A stretch of DNA of 64,000 bases from Sagittula sp048553715 (GCF_048553715.1 NZ_JBLZNC010000004.1:372001-436000); one strand, 5' to 3'; counted from the stretch's first letter, positions 52,131 to 61,936 are shown. Numbers and translations are program-made. The notes: generated from the sequence alone by a model not told the origin.

Positions 52131-54506
52131 ATGAGACTGTTTTTGCGCAATTTTTTCAGAAATAATGATGCGGACGCCCTGGCCTCCTTGCGGGCTGGCA
52201 GGGGTGACGGACAGCGCTCTGCCCCAGAGCAGGAGACCGCGCAGGACGCACCTGTATCTGCACGCATAGATCCCGCACCGGTCTCACTTCGCAGCCTTGC
52301 CGCACAACCGGGGGGGGCCTCGAATGCAGAGGTCGAAAGCCTCGGGCGTATGACCACCTCGGGCGAGGAAGCGGTGGACAGTCTCTTTGGTGGCAACATT
52401 TTGGCCCCACGCGGCGAGATGACCGGCGAAGGCTCCTATGCCGATCTGGTTGACGATCTGGGGGTGACGGACCTGCGTTACCCCGGCGGATCGCTTACCG
52501 AAGAATACTTTGACATTCGCGACCCCGACCGCGCGGTCGTCACCGGCAACGAAAATGGCGTCACCGCTGACTTTATTCCGATCTCGGAATTCATGGCCGC
52601 CGCCGAAGAGATGGGCCAGCCTGTCACACTGGTGGTGCCGACCCGCACGCAACTGTCGGACAGGACCGATGCCAATGGCGACCGTCTTACCGATATCGAC
52701 GAAGAGGCGCTGCGCGATTTCGTCTATGACACAGTGACCGGCGTGTATGGCGACGTCGAGATCCAGGCCTTCGAGATCGGCAACGAATACTGGGGCTCGG
52801 GGCGGATGAACTCCGCTGAATACGGTCGCCTGTCTGCGGAGATGACAGAAATCATCGACAGCGAACTGCAGCTGATCGCCGACACGCTGGGGACAGAGGT
52901 CGACACCAGCATCGTGGTGCAGGTGGGGACGAACTTTGATCACGCCTCGCTCAGCCGTGTTTACGACGGCATGTCAAATGACGAGGTCATCGATGATCTC
53001 AACGACAAATACGATCTTGGTCTGGATGACAGCATCATTCGCGGCTCCGGTGTGCCGAACTGGACCGAGATTTCCAACGAGATCATCATGTCCTTCTATG
53101 AGGATGGCACCATCGATGCGCTCGACGGGATTGTGGCGCATGTCTACTCCAAAGAGCCCGCGCTGGACGGTCAGCGGTCCTTTCAGCTCAACACGATCAA
53201 GGACACATGGGGCGACGAATTTCCCGATGCGGATCTCGATATCTATGTGACGGAATGGAACGTCTCCGGCGCGTCGCGGCTGTTCGACCGCAACGAGGAT
53301 TTCGGCCTGTTCCAGTCGCATGAAATGCTCAACATGATCGAGGAGTTCATGTACAGTGGGGTGGACGTCGCCCACGCATGGCCCTTGTTGCAGAACACGT
53401 CGAATGCCTTTTCCAAAGGGTTCGAGCATGTGGAGCTGACGCCTGCGGGCAAGATGTTCAATCTGATGTCGTCGCACATCCCGGGCAAGTCCATGATCGA
53501 TTTTGACGCGAATGATCGCGACACCGAAGAAGAGCTGGCCCATGCGGATCTGCACGGCTTTTACGGCGACGGCGATCTGGCCTTGTTTCTGGCCTCGACG
53601 GCGGATGGGACGGAAACCACCCGTGTCGATCTGGGCAGCATTCTGGACGGCTCCGATACGGCGCAGTTCCAGATCCTTGGCGTGGCGGCGGGCGATGCAC
53701 CGGGCAGCAATTCCTCCGAAGGTGTGATCCGCACCCTGTCCGCTGACGATGTGATGACCGGCTCTGTGTTAGAGGTGACATTGCAGCCGGGAGAGATTCT
53801 GGTGGCAAGCTTTGATGACATCGATCCGGCCCGCGAATTTGCGCCGCTGGCTCGCGCGATTGATACCGACAGCGCGCCAGTGGCCGTCTCGGAGGAGGCA
53901 GAGGTGACACCGTTGCGCGCAGCCCCCGAACCCGAAGGGATGCGCCCGCGCCCTGACCGTGAGGATGGCGTTTTGAAAGGCACCCGTGGCGACGACACGC
54001 TGATCGGCGGTGACCGCAACGATAAGCTGAAAGGCGGGGAGGGCGATGATCTGGTGCGTGGCGGTGGCGGGCGTGACCGTTTGGCTGGTGGCGACGGTGA
54101 TGACCGGCTCGAAGGTCAGCGCGGCGATGACCTGCTGAAGGGCTGCGATGGAAAGGACACTCTGTTCGGCGGCTCTGGCGACGACACGCTGAAAGGCGGC
54201 GCTGGTGGCGACTGGCTGGACGCTGGCTCTGGAACCAATGTCATCCTGACAGGTTTTGGCCGTGATACCGTCTCGATCGAGGACCGTGGAGACGCGTTCG
54301 AGACCCGTGTGACGGATTTTACTCTGGGTCGTGACAGTCTTCGTATCCGGTCCGACGATGTCGAGGATGCGGATGATCTGTCGCTGCGTTTCACCGGTGA
54401 AGAGCTGATCATGACGCTGGCAGGTGACGAAAACCGCCGGATCGTTCTTGAAGGCGATTACGACGAAGATGAATTCTGGGACAGCGGAAGCCTGAACATC
54501 GCGTAA
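52131..54506 (+). CDS. RTX exoprotein with clan GH-A-like glycoside hydrolase domain
   Basis: A 791-residue protein without a signal peptide. Residues about 90-480 look like a (beta/alpha)8 glycosidase: Glu219 in FEIGNEYWG fits the Asn-Glu acid/base motif of clan GH-A, and Glu375 in YVTEWNVS fits the nucleophile. Residues about 610-705 carry RTX nonapeptides (GGEGDDLVRG, GGDGDDRLEG, GGSGDDTLKG) that bind calcium, followed by a C-terminal region typical of type I secretion substrates. It probably cleaves an extracellular polysaccharide. No type I exporter genes are adjacent. The ATG at 52131 is chosen because GGAG lies six bases upstream; in-frame ATGs exist at 52119 and 52125. Confidence 0.85.
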   Translation: MRLFLRNFFRNNDADALASLRAGRGDGQRSAPEQETAQDAPVSARIDPAPVSLRSLAAQPGGASNAEVESLGRMTTSGEEAVDSLFGGNILAPRGEMTGEGSYADLVDDLGVTDLRYPGGSLTEEYFDIRDPDRAVVTGNENGVTADFIPISEFMAAAEEMGQPVTLVVPTRTQLSDRTDANGDRLTDIDEEALRDFVYDTVTGVYGDVEIQAFEIGNEYWGSGRMNSAEYGRLSAEMTEIIDSELQLIADTLGTEVDTSIVVQVGTNFDHASLSRVYDGMSNDEVIDDLNDKYDLGLDDSIIRGSGVPNWTEISNEIIMSFYEDGTIDALDGIVAHVYSKEPALDGQRSFQLNTIKDTWGDEFPDADLDIYVTEWNVSGASRLFDRNEDFGLFQSHEMLNMIEEFMYSGVDVAHAWPLLQNTSNAFSKGFEHVELTPAGKMFNLMSSHIPGKSMIDFDANDRDTEEELAHADLHGFYGDGDLALFLASTADGTETTRVDLGSILDGSDTAQFQILGVAAGDAPGSNSSEGVIRTLSADDVMTGSVLEVTLQPGEILVASFDDIDPAREFAPLARAIDTDSAPVAVSEEAEVTPLRAAPEPEGMRPRPDREDGVLKGTRGDDTLIGGDRNDKLKGGEGDDLVRGGGGRDRLAGGDGDDRLEGQRGDDLLKGCDGKDTLFGGSGDDTLKGGAGGDWLDAGSGTNVILTGFGRDTVSIEDRGDAFETRVTDFTLGRDSLRIRSDDVEDADDLSLRFTGEELIMTLAGDENRRIVLEGDYDEDEFWDSGSLNIA

Positions 54507-54731
54507 ACCTATTTGCGCGAAAAGCCGGCGAGGCACGGCTGCCCCTGTCAGAAACATCATAACCGTTCGGACAGGGGCCCACCCAGGAAGACAGGAAATC
54601 GCCCGCAGGTATCAGGGATGACCCAAATGTTGGTGAACGTATCAACAAGAATACATTCATTAACCGCAATCCACCGCGCCTGATTGCCAGTTCTATGGTT
54701 TCTAAACTTAACCCAACCACAGGAGGACGAC

Positions 54732-55289
54732 ATGACACCACCGTCTCGGCTTTCACCTCTGGATCTTGGGCAGACGTCATTTCGACAAGGGCAGAATATT
54801 TTGGGACTTTATTCAGACGCAAGCAGCGGCACGGATCAGATTGTGGGCAAACGTCTGCGGCCGCGTGTTCTGGTGGTCGAGGATTCCGAGGTGTTCCGCT
54901 ACATCCTTCGCACGTTGTTTGAACAGGCGGGCTTCGACTATTTCGATGCCCGTGACGGGGTTGAGGGGGTCGAGGTTTTCGATCGCACCCGCCCCGATAT
55001 CGTTTTCACCGACTACAACATGCCGCGCATGAACGGCTTGGGCCTGATTTCGGCCATCCGCCGTAATGCCGCCGGCCGGTCTGTTCCGATTTTCGTTCTG
55101 TCCAGTGAACCCGCGAAGGCGCCCCGTGGCGATATTCTTGATGCGGGGGCAAACGGTTGGATCGACAAGCCGTTCGAACCGGCGGCCCTGGTAAACATCA
55201 GCCGTTGCCTGATCAAGTCGCAGTCCCGCGTGAACCGCCGGCCCAAGCAGCGTGGCCTGAACATCCCCCCGCTTCAGACCCGGGACTAA
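54732..55289 (+). CDS. Orphan single-domain response regulator
   Basis: A 185-residue protein. A receiver at about 44-160 has the acidic pair in VLVVEDSEVFR, phospho-acceptor Asp94 in IVFTDYNMPRMNG and Lys in GWIDKPFEP. It is flanked by a 43-residue N-terminal extension and a basic C-terminal tail (SRVNRRPKQRG), with no output domain. A perfect AGGAGG ribosome-binding site precedes the ATG at 54732. No kinase is adjacent; the nearest is the hybrid kinase 14 kb away. It likely acts by protein-protein contact. It sits between the RTX hydrolase and the 1955-residue surface protein. Confidence 0.9.
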   Translation: MTPPSRLSPLDLGQTSFRQGQNILGLYSDASSGTDQIVGKRLRPRVLVVEDSEVFRYILRTLFEQAGFDYFDARDGVEGVEVFDRTRPDIVFTDYNMPRMNGLGLISAIRRNAAGRSVPIFVLSSEPAKAPRGDILDAGANGWIDKPFEPAALVNISRCLIKSQSRVNRRPKQRGLNIPPLQTRD

Positions 55290-55337
55290 GCTGACCACCT
55301 GCGCCCCGGTCGGGGGCGTCGTATGAGACCGTGCATC

Positions 55338-55369
55338 ACCGCGCAAGGGCTGTCCTTGGCGCGGTTTTT
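55338..55369 (+). terminator. Terminator after the receiver protein gene
   Basis: ACCGCGC-AAGG pairs with CCTT-G-GCGCGGT (one bulged G) around a 5-base loop, followed by TTTTTGTTT. Confidence 0.85.
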
Positions 55370-55383
55370 GTTTGCCGGTGTCA

Positions 55384-55422
55384 TAACGAAAAAAAGCCGC
55401 ACCAAGCGGGGGCTTGGTGCGG
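55384..55422 (-). terminator. Terminator of the small membrane protein gene
   Basis: CCGCACCAAGC (55397-55407) and GCTTGGTGCGG (55412-55422) form a perfect 11-bp stem. On the minus strand it is followed by CTTTTTTTTCG. It lies 70 bases past the stop at 55492. Confidence 0.92.
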
Positions 55423-55491
55423 TGTAGTAACGGTCCCCTGGGACAATGGATCAAGCGGTTCAATCCATTGGGGCTCCGCTGTGTGGATGCG

Positions 55492-55776
55492 TCAATGACG
55501 GTCCAGCACCTGAGCAGGATAGCGCCGCGTGGGCACCATGCCGGGCTGCCCGCGCATGGCCTTTCGCAGACTGGCCAGCGCGACCGGTAGGATGAACCCG
55601 ACGGCGCTAAACATGGATGCAAAGAAGTAGGCAGGGACGATGGGAACGCCCGCCATCAAGAGCAGTCCAAAGACCGAAAACCCTACAGTGAGCGTGCACA
55701 TCAGGCCCGCAGCGAGGGGGGGATTCTCGTGAGTGGTGTAGAATTCGTGGTCCATGAGCTGTCTCGCTATTTGCAT
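55492..55776 (-). CDS. Small membrane protein with two transmembrane segments
   Basis: A 94-residue protein with hydrophobic segments at about 22-45 (AAGLMCTLTVGFSVFGLLLMAGV) and 48-70 (PAYFFASMFSAVGFILPVALASL), flanked by a polar N terminus (MDHEFYTTHENPP) and a basic C terminus. I do not recognise a named family. The start may be the ATG at 55776 or the one at 55755. A strong intrinsic terminator follows, which supports it being a real transcription unit. It is divergent from the 1955-residue protein gene. Function unknown. Confidence 0.6.
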   Translation of the reverse strand: MQIARQLMDHEFYTTHENPPLAAGLMCTLTVGFSVFGLLLMAGVPIVPAYFFASMFSAVGFILPVALASLRKAMRGQPGMVPTRRYPAQVLDRH

Positions 55777-55883
55777 CGTGATCTCACCCTAGACGGCAAA
55801 TGCGCAGCCGGTGTGCGTTCCGAAGCATTGCGGGACCTGCCCGACGACTAGCGCACTATCCTTTCGGTTAAGACCTGTTGGCG

Positions 55884-55952
55884 GACAGGGCAGGGGGTGG
55901 GGGCGCATATGCGAAAGCATATCGGCGTACACTTGAGCGCGCCGCCCCTGTC
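55884..55952 (+). promoter_or_regulatory. Foldable leader upstream of the 1955-residue protein gene
   Basis: GACAGGG (55884-55890) pairs with CCCTGTC (55946-55952) and encloses ATATGC-GAAA-GCATAT (55907-55922), a perfect stem with a GNRA tetraloop. It lies about 117 bases upstream of the start codon in the divergent region. It may be a leader RNA structure or a DNA operator; no known riboswitch class fits. Confidence 0.4.
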
Positions 55953-56068
55953 TGACTACACCACAGGCAGATCAGCCAATGCGTGCGAAGTCTGGAACCG
56001 GTCGTTCGCGTAACCACAGCCGGTCGCGCAACCCGTTTCACAGACGACAAAACGAGGTTGGTTCATTG

Positions 56069-59000
56069 ATGAAATTGTTTTCAGGACGTCATGGCGTCAA
56101 AGCGGCGCTTGCCGCGACGGCGTTGAGCCTTATGCCCACGGGTGCGCTGCACGCGGGGGATTTTGCACTGGACCTCAGCACTTTTGATTGGCCTGCGGGC
56201 AACCAGGGGCCATTGGTGCGGACCTTGCGCGACCAATACGGGTTTCAGGTCGATGGCACGGTGACAATCACCGGCAATCTTCAAACGTACCCGGATGCCA
56301 GCAATGGCAATGCGCCCACGCCGACCCCTGACGATGTCGACATCTTTGGCGGCAATGCCGAGTCGCTGATCATCATCGGGGATGCGCCCCGCAATCGCGG
56401 TGAGCGCGGGGATGACCGGATCGTTGCAACCGTGTCTGCCAGTTCTGGCGGCGTGTCGGTGCAGGTTGATAATCTGGTGGTTGATATTCTCGACATCGAC
56501 CCCACGGACAATAACTCAACTGGCGATCGATGCGATTTCGTCACGGCCTTTGGTGACAATGGCAACCCGACGTTAAGCACGGTTGGCCCCGCGCCGACTT
56601 TGATCGTCGGTCCCGGTCTCGGCTCTGGTGATACAGGGCTTTTGGCCGCGAACGAGGCGCAGTGCCGTTTTATTGATGGGGGGGCTGTTGTGTCTCCGAC
56701 GTCGAACAACGACACAAACGGGACCTTGCGGCTGAACTATCCGAACGGCACGTCGACGATGACGATCTGGTATGACGAAAGCATCGGCGAGGTGCGCAGC
56801 TACTATGATCCGCAAACCTTGCCGTATGATCCGCAGGCGCGCGGTATTGGTCTGTTTGCCAATGTGACGTTTACCACGGACCAAAGCATCACCCTGACGC
56901 GCAACACTTCGCCCAGCTCGGCGCTGCAGGGGGATCGCATTACCTTTGTCTATACCGTCACGAACAACGGCAGCCTTCCGTTCAATACCTCGCAGGATGT
57001 GGTGATCGAGGATGATCTGCTTGGCACCGTCACCTGTCCGGCGATCAGCGCACCGGTGGCACCGGGGGGTCAGGTTGTCTGTACCGCCGATTACACCGTG
57101 TCGGCCGCGGATGTGCTGACAGGGGCGATCGACAGCACCGCGACCGCAGGCATCGGCCTGATCGGTCAGCCCTTCGTGTCGCGTCTGCAATCCAACCCCG
57201 AGAACGCCAGCATCATCACCAATGTGCTCAGCGCGGACACAGGCCCGCGCACCTGTACGCCGCAGTCGGTCTTTGCCCAGCCGCGCACCCAGCTTGCGGG
57301 ATCGGGCAGTGCGGCGGCGCTGACCACCTCGGATATCTTTGTGTTCGATAACGTGACGCAGGACATCAACGGCAATGATCTGGACGTGGTGTTCCAACTG
57401 ACCGAGATCTCGGACGCAACCGATGTGCGGCTGACGGCAAACGCGGTCGAGGCGCAGATGATCCCCGGGGATGAGGGATTTGTGACGTACAGTCTGCGGT
57501 TGGTGCAGGATGGCAGTGCGACGGCGGGCACGCCGCTGGGCACAGCCGTCGATCAGGCCCGCATCAACGGTGTCATTGTCCAGCAGACCGATGTGGACAG
57601 CCGCGCCGCTGGTGATGACAGCACGGCGGTTGTTGGCCCCTTGGTGGCACCGGATGCGGTGTCCTACTTCAACACGGCACCTTTGGTTGGCTTTGCCTCT
57701 GGCGGACAAGCCATCGCCATGGACCCGGCCAAGGCTGGCGACCCTGCCAATTGGCTGGATGAGACAAACGAGACCAGCTTCGACAACTATGCGACCTATG
57801 AATACAGCGGTTTTGTCGAGGCAGAGTTCATCCACGGCTATGCAGGGGCTTCCGCCGTCAGCGACCGCCGCGCGGCATCGACGCTGCTGTGTGCGATCAC
57901 CAATGTCTCGCCGAATGTGGTGGCGGAAGATGATGACTATACCGCCACGCCGCTGAACACACTGGTGGGCGGCACGGCGGGAGAGGTCTATGCAAACGAT
58001 ACGGTGAACGGTCTGCCCGCCACGGTGCTGAATGCCGATCTGACGGTGATCACACCCGCCACACCGCAAAGCCCCGGCGACCTTGTGCCGTTTCTGGAAA
58101 CCAGCGGGCTGGATGAGGGACGTGTTGTCGTGCCTGCCAATGTGCCCGCTGGCGACTATGAAATCGCCTACGAGCTGTGCGACGCCTTCGATCCGCTGCA
58201 ATGTGATCGCGCGACCGTCATGGTCACGGTGTTCGAGGGGCTGGGGCTGGACTTTGGCGATGCGCCGATCACCTATCTGCCCGCCTCTCACCGGGTGGAC
58301 GCGGTGCCCACTGTGTACCTTGGTGCGATCCCGCCGGATATCGAACCGCTGCCACAATCGGATGCGACAGCGACGGCGGATGATTTGCTCGACATCGACG
58401 ACGAAGACGCTGTGCTGTTCCCTGTTTTGACCCAAGGGATGATCAGCACCCTGAACATCCCTGTCACCGGCAGCGGGTATTTGCAGGCGTGGATCGATTT
58501 CAACGGTGACGGCCTGTTCGAGGAAACCTTGGGCGAACGCATTGCCCAGGATCTGCAGGATGACGGGACCGGCTTCGACAATACAGCAGGCGACGGTGTG
58601 ATTCAGGTCGACGTGAGCGTGCCGTCGGATGCCACCACATCGACCACCTATGCGCGCTTCCGCTATGCCAGTGCGCTTGGCACACCTGTTGCCGGTTTCG
58701 CGATTGATGGCGAAGTTGAGGATTATTCACTGCTGATTGTCGCCGCCGATCTGGTTGACCGCGGCGATGCGCCTGCCAGCTATGGCGATCCGCGCCATAT
58801 CGTTGTGCCCACGATCTATCTTGGCGCGGGCCTGCCCGACACAGAGATCACGCCGCAAAACAGCGAGCTGGCAGACGGCGACGATCTTTCCGGGATAGAT
58901 GACGAGGATTCAATCGCCGAGTTTCCGGTGCTTGAGGCAGGCAGCACCGTCTCGCTGACTGTGCAGACCCATGAACTCCTGTCTGATACTTATGACGCGG

Positions 59001-61936
59001 GGGTGCCGGTGCTGACACCCGGTATCACCAACCTGCAGGTCTGGATCGATTGGAACCAAAATGGCGTGTTCGATGTCGGTGAACAGGTGGCCGCAGACTA
59101 CCGCGACGGCGGCACGGGGGATACCGATGGCGTTTTCAACAATCAGATCACGCTCAACATCAACGTGCCGAACACCATCAACAGCGGCTATACATACGCA
59201 CGGGTCCGTTGGTCGACCACCAGCGGACTGGTCGCAGATGCTTTCGACGGTCTGAACCTCGACGGCGAGGTCGAGGATTACTACGTGCGCCTCTCAAACA
59301 ATGCCGTGCCTTTCGTCTGCGACGGTACGCTCTATCGCATTGTGGGGGCGGGCAACTCGCGACTTCAGGAACTGGTGTTTTCACCGGACGGCTCTGGCGG
59401 CTACACTATCTCGGATAACGATGTGGGTACGCCAGCGGCGGATGAGTACAACGCGGCCTGGGGGTACAATGCGCTAGACGGGTTGTTCTATGGTGTCGAT
59501 AACGGCAACCGTGACCTTGTGCAGTTGGATTCACTGGGCAATTTCAGGATTGTTTCTACCATTCCCGCGACTGCCACGGTGGGTAGCAATGCCGGCGACA
59601 TCATGTCCAACGGGGTGATGATCTACCGCGTCAGCGCGGGTGGTGCTTTCCAGCTGCTGGATCTCAGCGATCCGCTCAACCCGGTAGACTTGGGGCAGCT
59701 TACCTTCTCGGAGCCGCTTACCGTTGCCGATTTCGCATTCAACCCTAACGACGGGATGTTCTACGGAATCAATAGCACCACAGACCGGCTGTTCTACTTC
59801 GACCCAAATGGCGGCACAGCCGGCAGCACCTCGATTGTCGACTTTGGCCCGGCGACCTACACATCAAGCTATGGCGCGGTGTGGTTTGATGCCTCTGGGC
59901 GGTTCTATGTCCAAGAGAATTTCGGCAATCAGATTTTCGCGGTCAATGTGGGGTTTGAGGGTGACGGTGATGGCAGCGCAACGCTGATTGATACGCTGAC
60001 CTTGGGCACGGACAACCGCGTAGATGCGGCGGCTTGCCCCTCGACCAACGGTCCCCTGCCGCCCGAAGGGTCGATTAGCGGGCTGGTGTTCGAAGATCGC
60101 AACTTCTCGGGCACGCCCGATGGCTCGGCGACCGAGCCGGGCATCCCGAATGTCACCGTATCGGCCTACGATATCAATGGAACACCAAGCGATCCAACGG
60201 ATGATACGTTCATTCAAAGCGCGCAGACCGACGCCAGCGGGGGCTATCTTTTTGAAGATATCTCGGCGCGGATCGTGTATCGGATCGAAGTGAGCGAAAC
60301 CGATCCGAATTTGCCATCGGGTTCTGTGTTCACCACTGAAAATCCTTACCAGCCGGTTCGGGTGACAGCGGGCAGCACGACAAGCGGATACGATTTTGGT
60401 GTTGCCACGGCGGTTGACCTGTCGCTGACCAAGGAAGCGTTTGACACCTCGGGCGCGCCGATCGGCCTTGCCCCGGCCAATACAGAGATCGACTTTGTTT
60501 TGTCGGTCACCAACGACGGGCCGTCTGCTGCAACTGGTGTGCAGGTGCGTGATTTGATCCCCGATGGCTACAGCTACGTGTCGGACACAGCGGCCACGCA
60601 GGGCGACAGCTATGACGCAGGCACCGGGGTCTGGGATCTGGGCGACATCGCCAGCGGGACAACCGAAACCCTGACCATTCGGGTGACGATGAACCAGACC
60701 GGCGATCACACCAATCTGGCAGAGATCATCGCCTCCGATCAGGCGGACCCTGACAGTGACCCGTCCGTGGGGGCGGTCACCGACGATCTGTCCGACGGGA
60801 TTGCCGATGATGACGAGGCCAGTGCCACCGTGGTCTTTGACGGCAATGGAGCGACCTTGTCGGGGGTGGTGTTCCTTGACCATGGGGGCGGTTCTGGCAC
60901 CGCTTATGACGGCCAGCAGGCCGCAGAGGAGCCCGGCACCGCCGCCGCGCGGATCGAGTTGTTGAATTCCGCAGGCACCGTCGTTGCCGCGCCGGTTGTC
61001 GCGGCGGATGGCAGCTGGACCGTCACATTGCCGGAGAACTACTTTGACCGCCTCACGGTGCGCGTCATCCCCAGCGACGGGTACTCGCTGGTGTCAGAGG
61101 ATCCGCGCAGCCTGCCGGGTCTGAGCAATCCTGATCCACGCGATGGCAGCTACAGCTTTCAGCCGGGGCAGGGGGCTGACTACACCGATCTGCGGTTCGG
61201 TCTGATCCAGGAGGCCCGGTTGACCGAAGACCAGCAGGCCGCCATCCGCGCCGGACAGGTGGTCTCGCTGCGGCATGACTATGTGGCTGATGCCGAAGGC
61301 ACGGTCAGCTTCAGCACCGCTGTGGTGGACGAAACCACGCCGGGTCTGTTTGCCACGGGGTTGTTCTATGATCCGGCCTGCGACGGGACGGCGGTCACGC
61401 CTGTGAGCGATCCCGTTGCGGTGTCTGCAGGGACGCGGATCTGTCTGGTGGCACGTGTCACCGCCTCGGCGGCGGCTGCTCCGGGGGCGCGGGTTGCCTT
61501 TGATGTCATCGCCCAGACCACCTATGGGGCGACCGGCCTAACCGAAGAGGACCGCAACACCGATACCGTGCGGGTCGAGGGGTCCGAGGGGCGGCTGGAA
61601 CTGCGCAAAACCGTGCGGAACCTGACGCAGGGCACCGCCGAAGGGGTCAGCAATGGCGCAAGCCTTGGGGACGTGCTGGAATATCGCATCTATCTGGACA
61701 ATCCCGGCAGCTTGCCCGCGACCCAGATCGTGATCCATGACCGCACGCCGCCCTACACAGAGCTGGCCGCCGCCATTCCGTCGCCGGTGAATGTGGGATC
61801 TGGCGTGGTATGCACGCTGGCCCAGCCTGCCACAAACACGGCGGGGTACGCGGGCGCACTGCAATGGGATTGCACCGGCACATACGAACCCGGTGAGACA
61901 GGGTCAGTCAGCTTTCAGGTGGCCATCTCGCCCTAA
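56069..61936 (+). CDS. Giant exported mosaic surface protein (GEVED, propeller-like, SdrD-like and DUF11 modules), 1955 residues
   Basis: A signal peptide ends near residue 30 (LSLMPTGALHAGDF). An N-terminal region of about 700 residues includes DUF11-like sequence (ITLTRNTSPSSALQGDRITFVYTV). Two GEVED domains follow at about 727-893 and 896-1080, each starting with the DFGDAP or DRGDAP motif and ending DGEVEDY. A propeller-like domain at about 1080-1325 repeats WGYNALDGLFYGVDN-type units. SdrD-like modules lie at about 1335-1450 and 1594-1710, with DUF11 at about 1450-1590. The last domain (about 1837-1955, ELRKTVRNLTQ to VSFQVAISP) resembles the C-terminal domain of the 879-residue protein. 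Many Asp-rich loops suggest calcium binding. No sortase, RTX or barrel anchor is visible. Adhesion or matrix function is inferred. Confidence 0.82.
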   Translation: MKLFSGRHGVKAALAATALSLMPTGALHAGDFALDLSTFDWPAGNQGPLVRTLRDQYGFQVDGTVTITGNLQTYPDASNGNAPTPTPDDVDIFGGNAESLIIIGDAPRNRGERGDDRIVATVSASSGGVSVQVDNLVVDILDIDPTDNNSTGDRCDFVTAFGDNGNPTLSTVGPAPTLIVGPGLGSGDTGLLAANEAQCRFIDGGAVVSPTSNNDTNGTLRLNYPNGTSTMTIWYDESIGEVRSYYDPQTLPYDPQARGIGLFANVTFTTDQSITLTRNTSPSSALQGDRITFVYTVTNNGSLPFNTSQDVVIEDDLLGTVTCPAISAPVAPGGQVVCTADYTVSAADVLTGAIDSTATAGIGLIGQPFVSRLQSNPENASIITNVLSADTGPRTCTPQSVFAQPRTQLAGSGSAAALTTSDIFVFDNVTQDINGNDLDVVFQLTEISDATDVRLTANAVEAQMIPGDEGFVTYSLRLVQDGSATAGTPLGTAVDQARINGVIVQQTDVDSRAAGDDSTAVVGPLVAPDAVSYFNTAPLVGFASGGQAIAMDPAKAGDPANWLDETNETSFDNYATYEYSGFVEAEFIHGYAGASAVSDRRAASTLLCAITNVSPNVVAEDDDYTATPLNTLVGGTAGEVYANDTVNGLPATVLNADLTVITPATPQSPGDLVPFLETSGLDEGRVVVPANVPAGDYEIAYELCDAFDPLQCDRATVMVTVFEGLGLDFGDAPITYLPASHRVDAVPTVYLGAIPPDIEPLPQSDATATADDLLDIDDEDAVLFPVLTQGMISTLNIPVTGSGYLQAWIDFNGDGLFEETLGERIAQDLQDDGTGFDNTAGDGVIQVDVSVPSDATTSTTYARFRYASALGTPVAGFAIDGEVEDYSLLIVAADLVDRGDAPASYGDPRHIVVPTIYLGAGLPDTEITPQNSELADGDDLSGIDDEDSIAEFPVLEAGSTVSLTVQTHELLSDTYDAGVPVLTPGITNLQVWIDWNQNGVFDVGEQVAADYRDGGTGDTDGVFNNQITLNINVPNTINSGYTYARVRWSTTSGLVADAFDGLNLDGEVEDYYVRLSNNAVPFVCDGTLYRIVGAGNSRLQELVFSPDGSGGYTISDNDVGTPAADEYNAAWGYNALDGLFYGVDNGNRDLVQLDSLGNFRIVSTIPATATVGSNAGDIMSNGVMIYRVSAGGAFQLLDLSDPLNPVDLGQLTFSEPLTVADFAFNPNDGMFYGINSTTDRLFYFDPNGGTAGSTSIVDFGPATYTSSYGAVWFDASGRFYVQENFGNQIFAVNVGFEGDGDGSATLIDTLTLGTDNRVDAAACPSTNGPLPPEGSISGLVFEDRNFSGTPDGSATEPGIPNVTVSAYDINGTPSDPTDDTFIQSAQTDASGGYLFEDISARIVYRIEVSETDPNLPSGSVFTTENPYQPVRVTAGSTTSGYDFGVATAVDLSLTKEAFDTSGAPIGLAPANTEIDFVLSVTNDGPSAATGVQVRDLIPDGYSYVSDTAATQGDSYDAGTGVWDLGDIASGTTETLTIRVTMNQTGDHTNLAEIIASDQADPDSDPSVGAVTDDLSDGIADDDEASATVVFDGNGATLSGVVFLDHGGGSGTAYDGQQAAEEPGTAAARIELLNSAGTVVAAPVVAADGSWTVTLPENYFDRLTVRVIPSDGYSLVSEDPRSLPGLSNPDPRDGSYSFQPGQGADYTDLRFGLIQEARLTEDQQAAIRAGQVVSLRHDYVADAEGTVSFSTAVVDETTPGLFATGLFYDPACDGTAVTPVSDPVAVSAGTRICLVARVTASAAAAPGARVAFDVIAQTTYGATGLTEEDRNTDTVRVEGSEGRLELRKTVRNLTQGTAEGVSNGASLGDVLEYRIYLDNPGSLPATQIVIHDRTPPYTELAAAIPSPVNVGSGVVCTLAQPATNTAGYAGALQWDCTGTYEPGETGSVSFQVAISP

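Noticed and set aside
56573..58435. 620-codon minus-strand open frame opposite the 1955-residue protein
   Set aside because: The plus strand carries clear GEVED and DUF11 modules over the same bases; the antisense product is Arg/His-rich with no family features.
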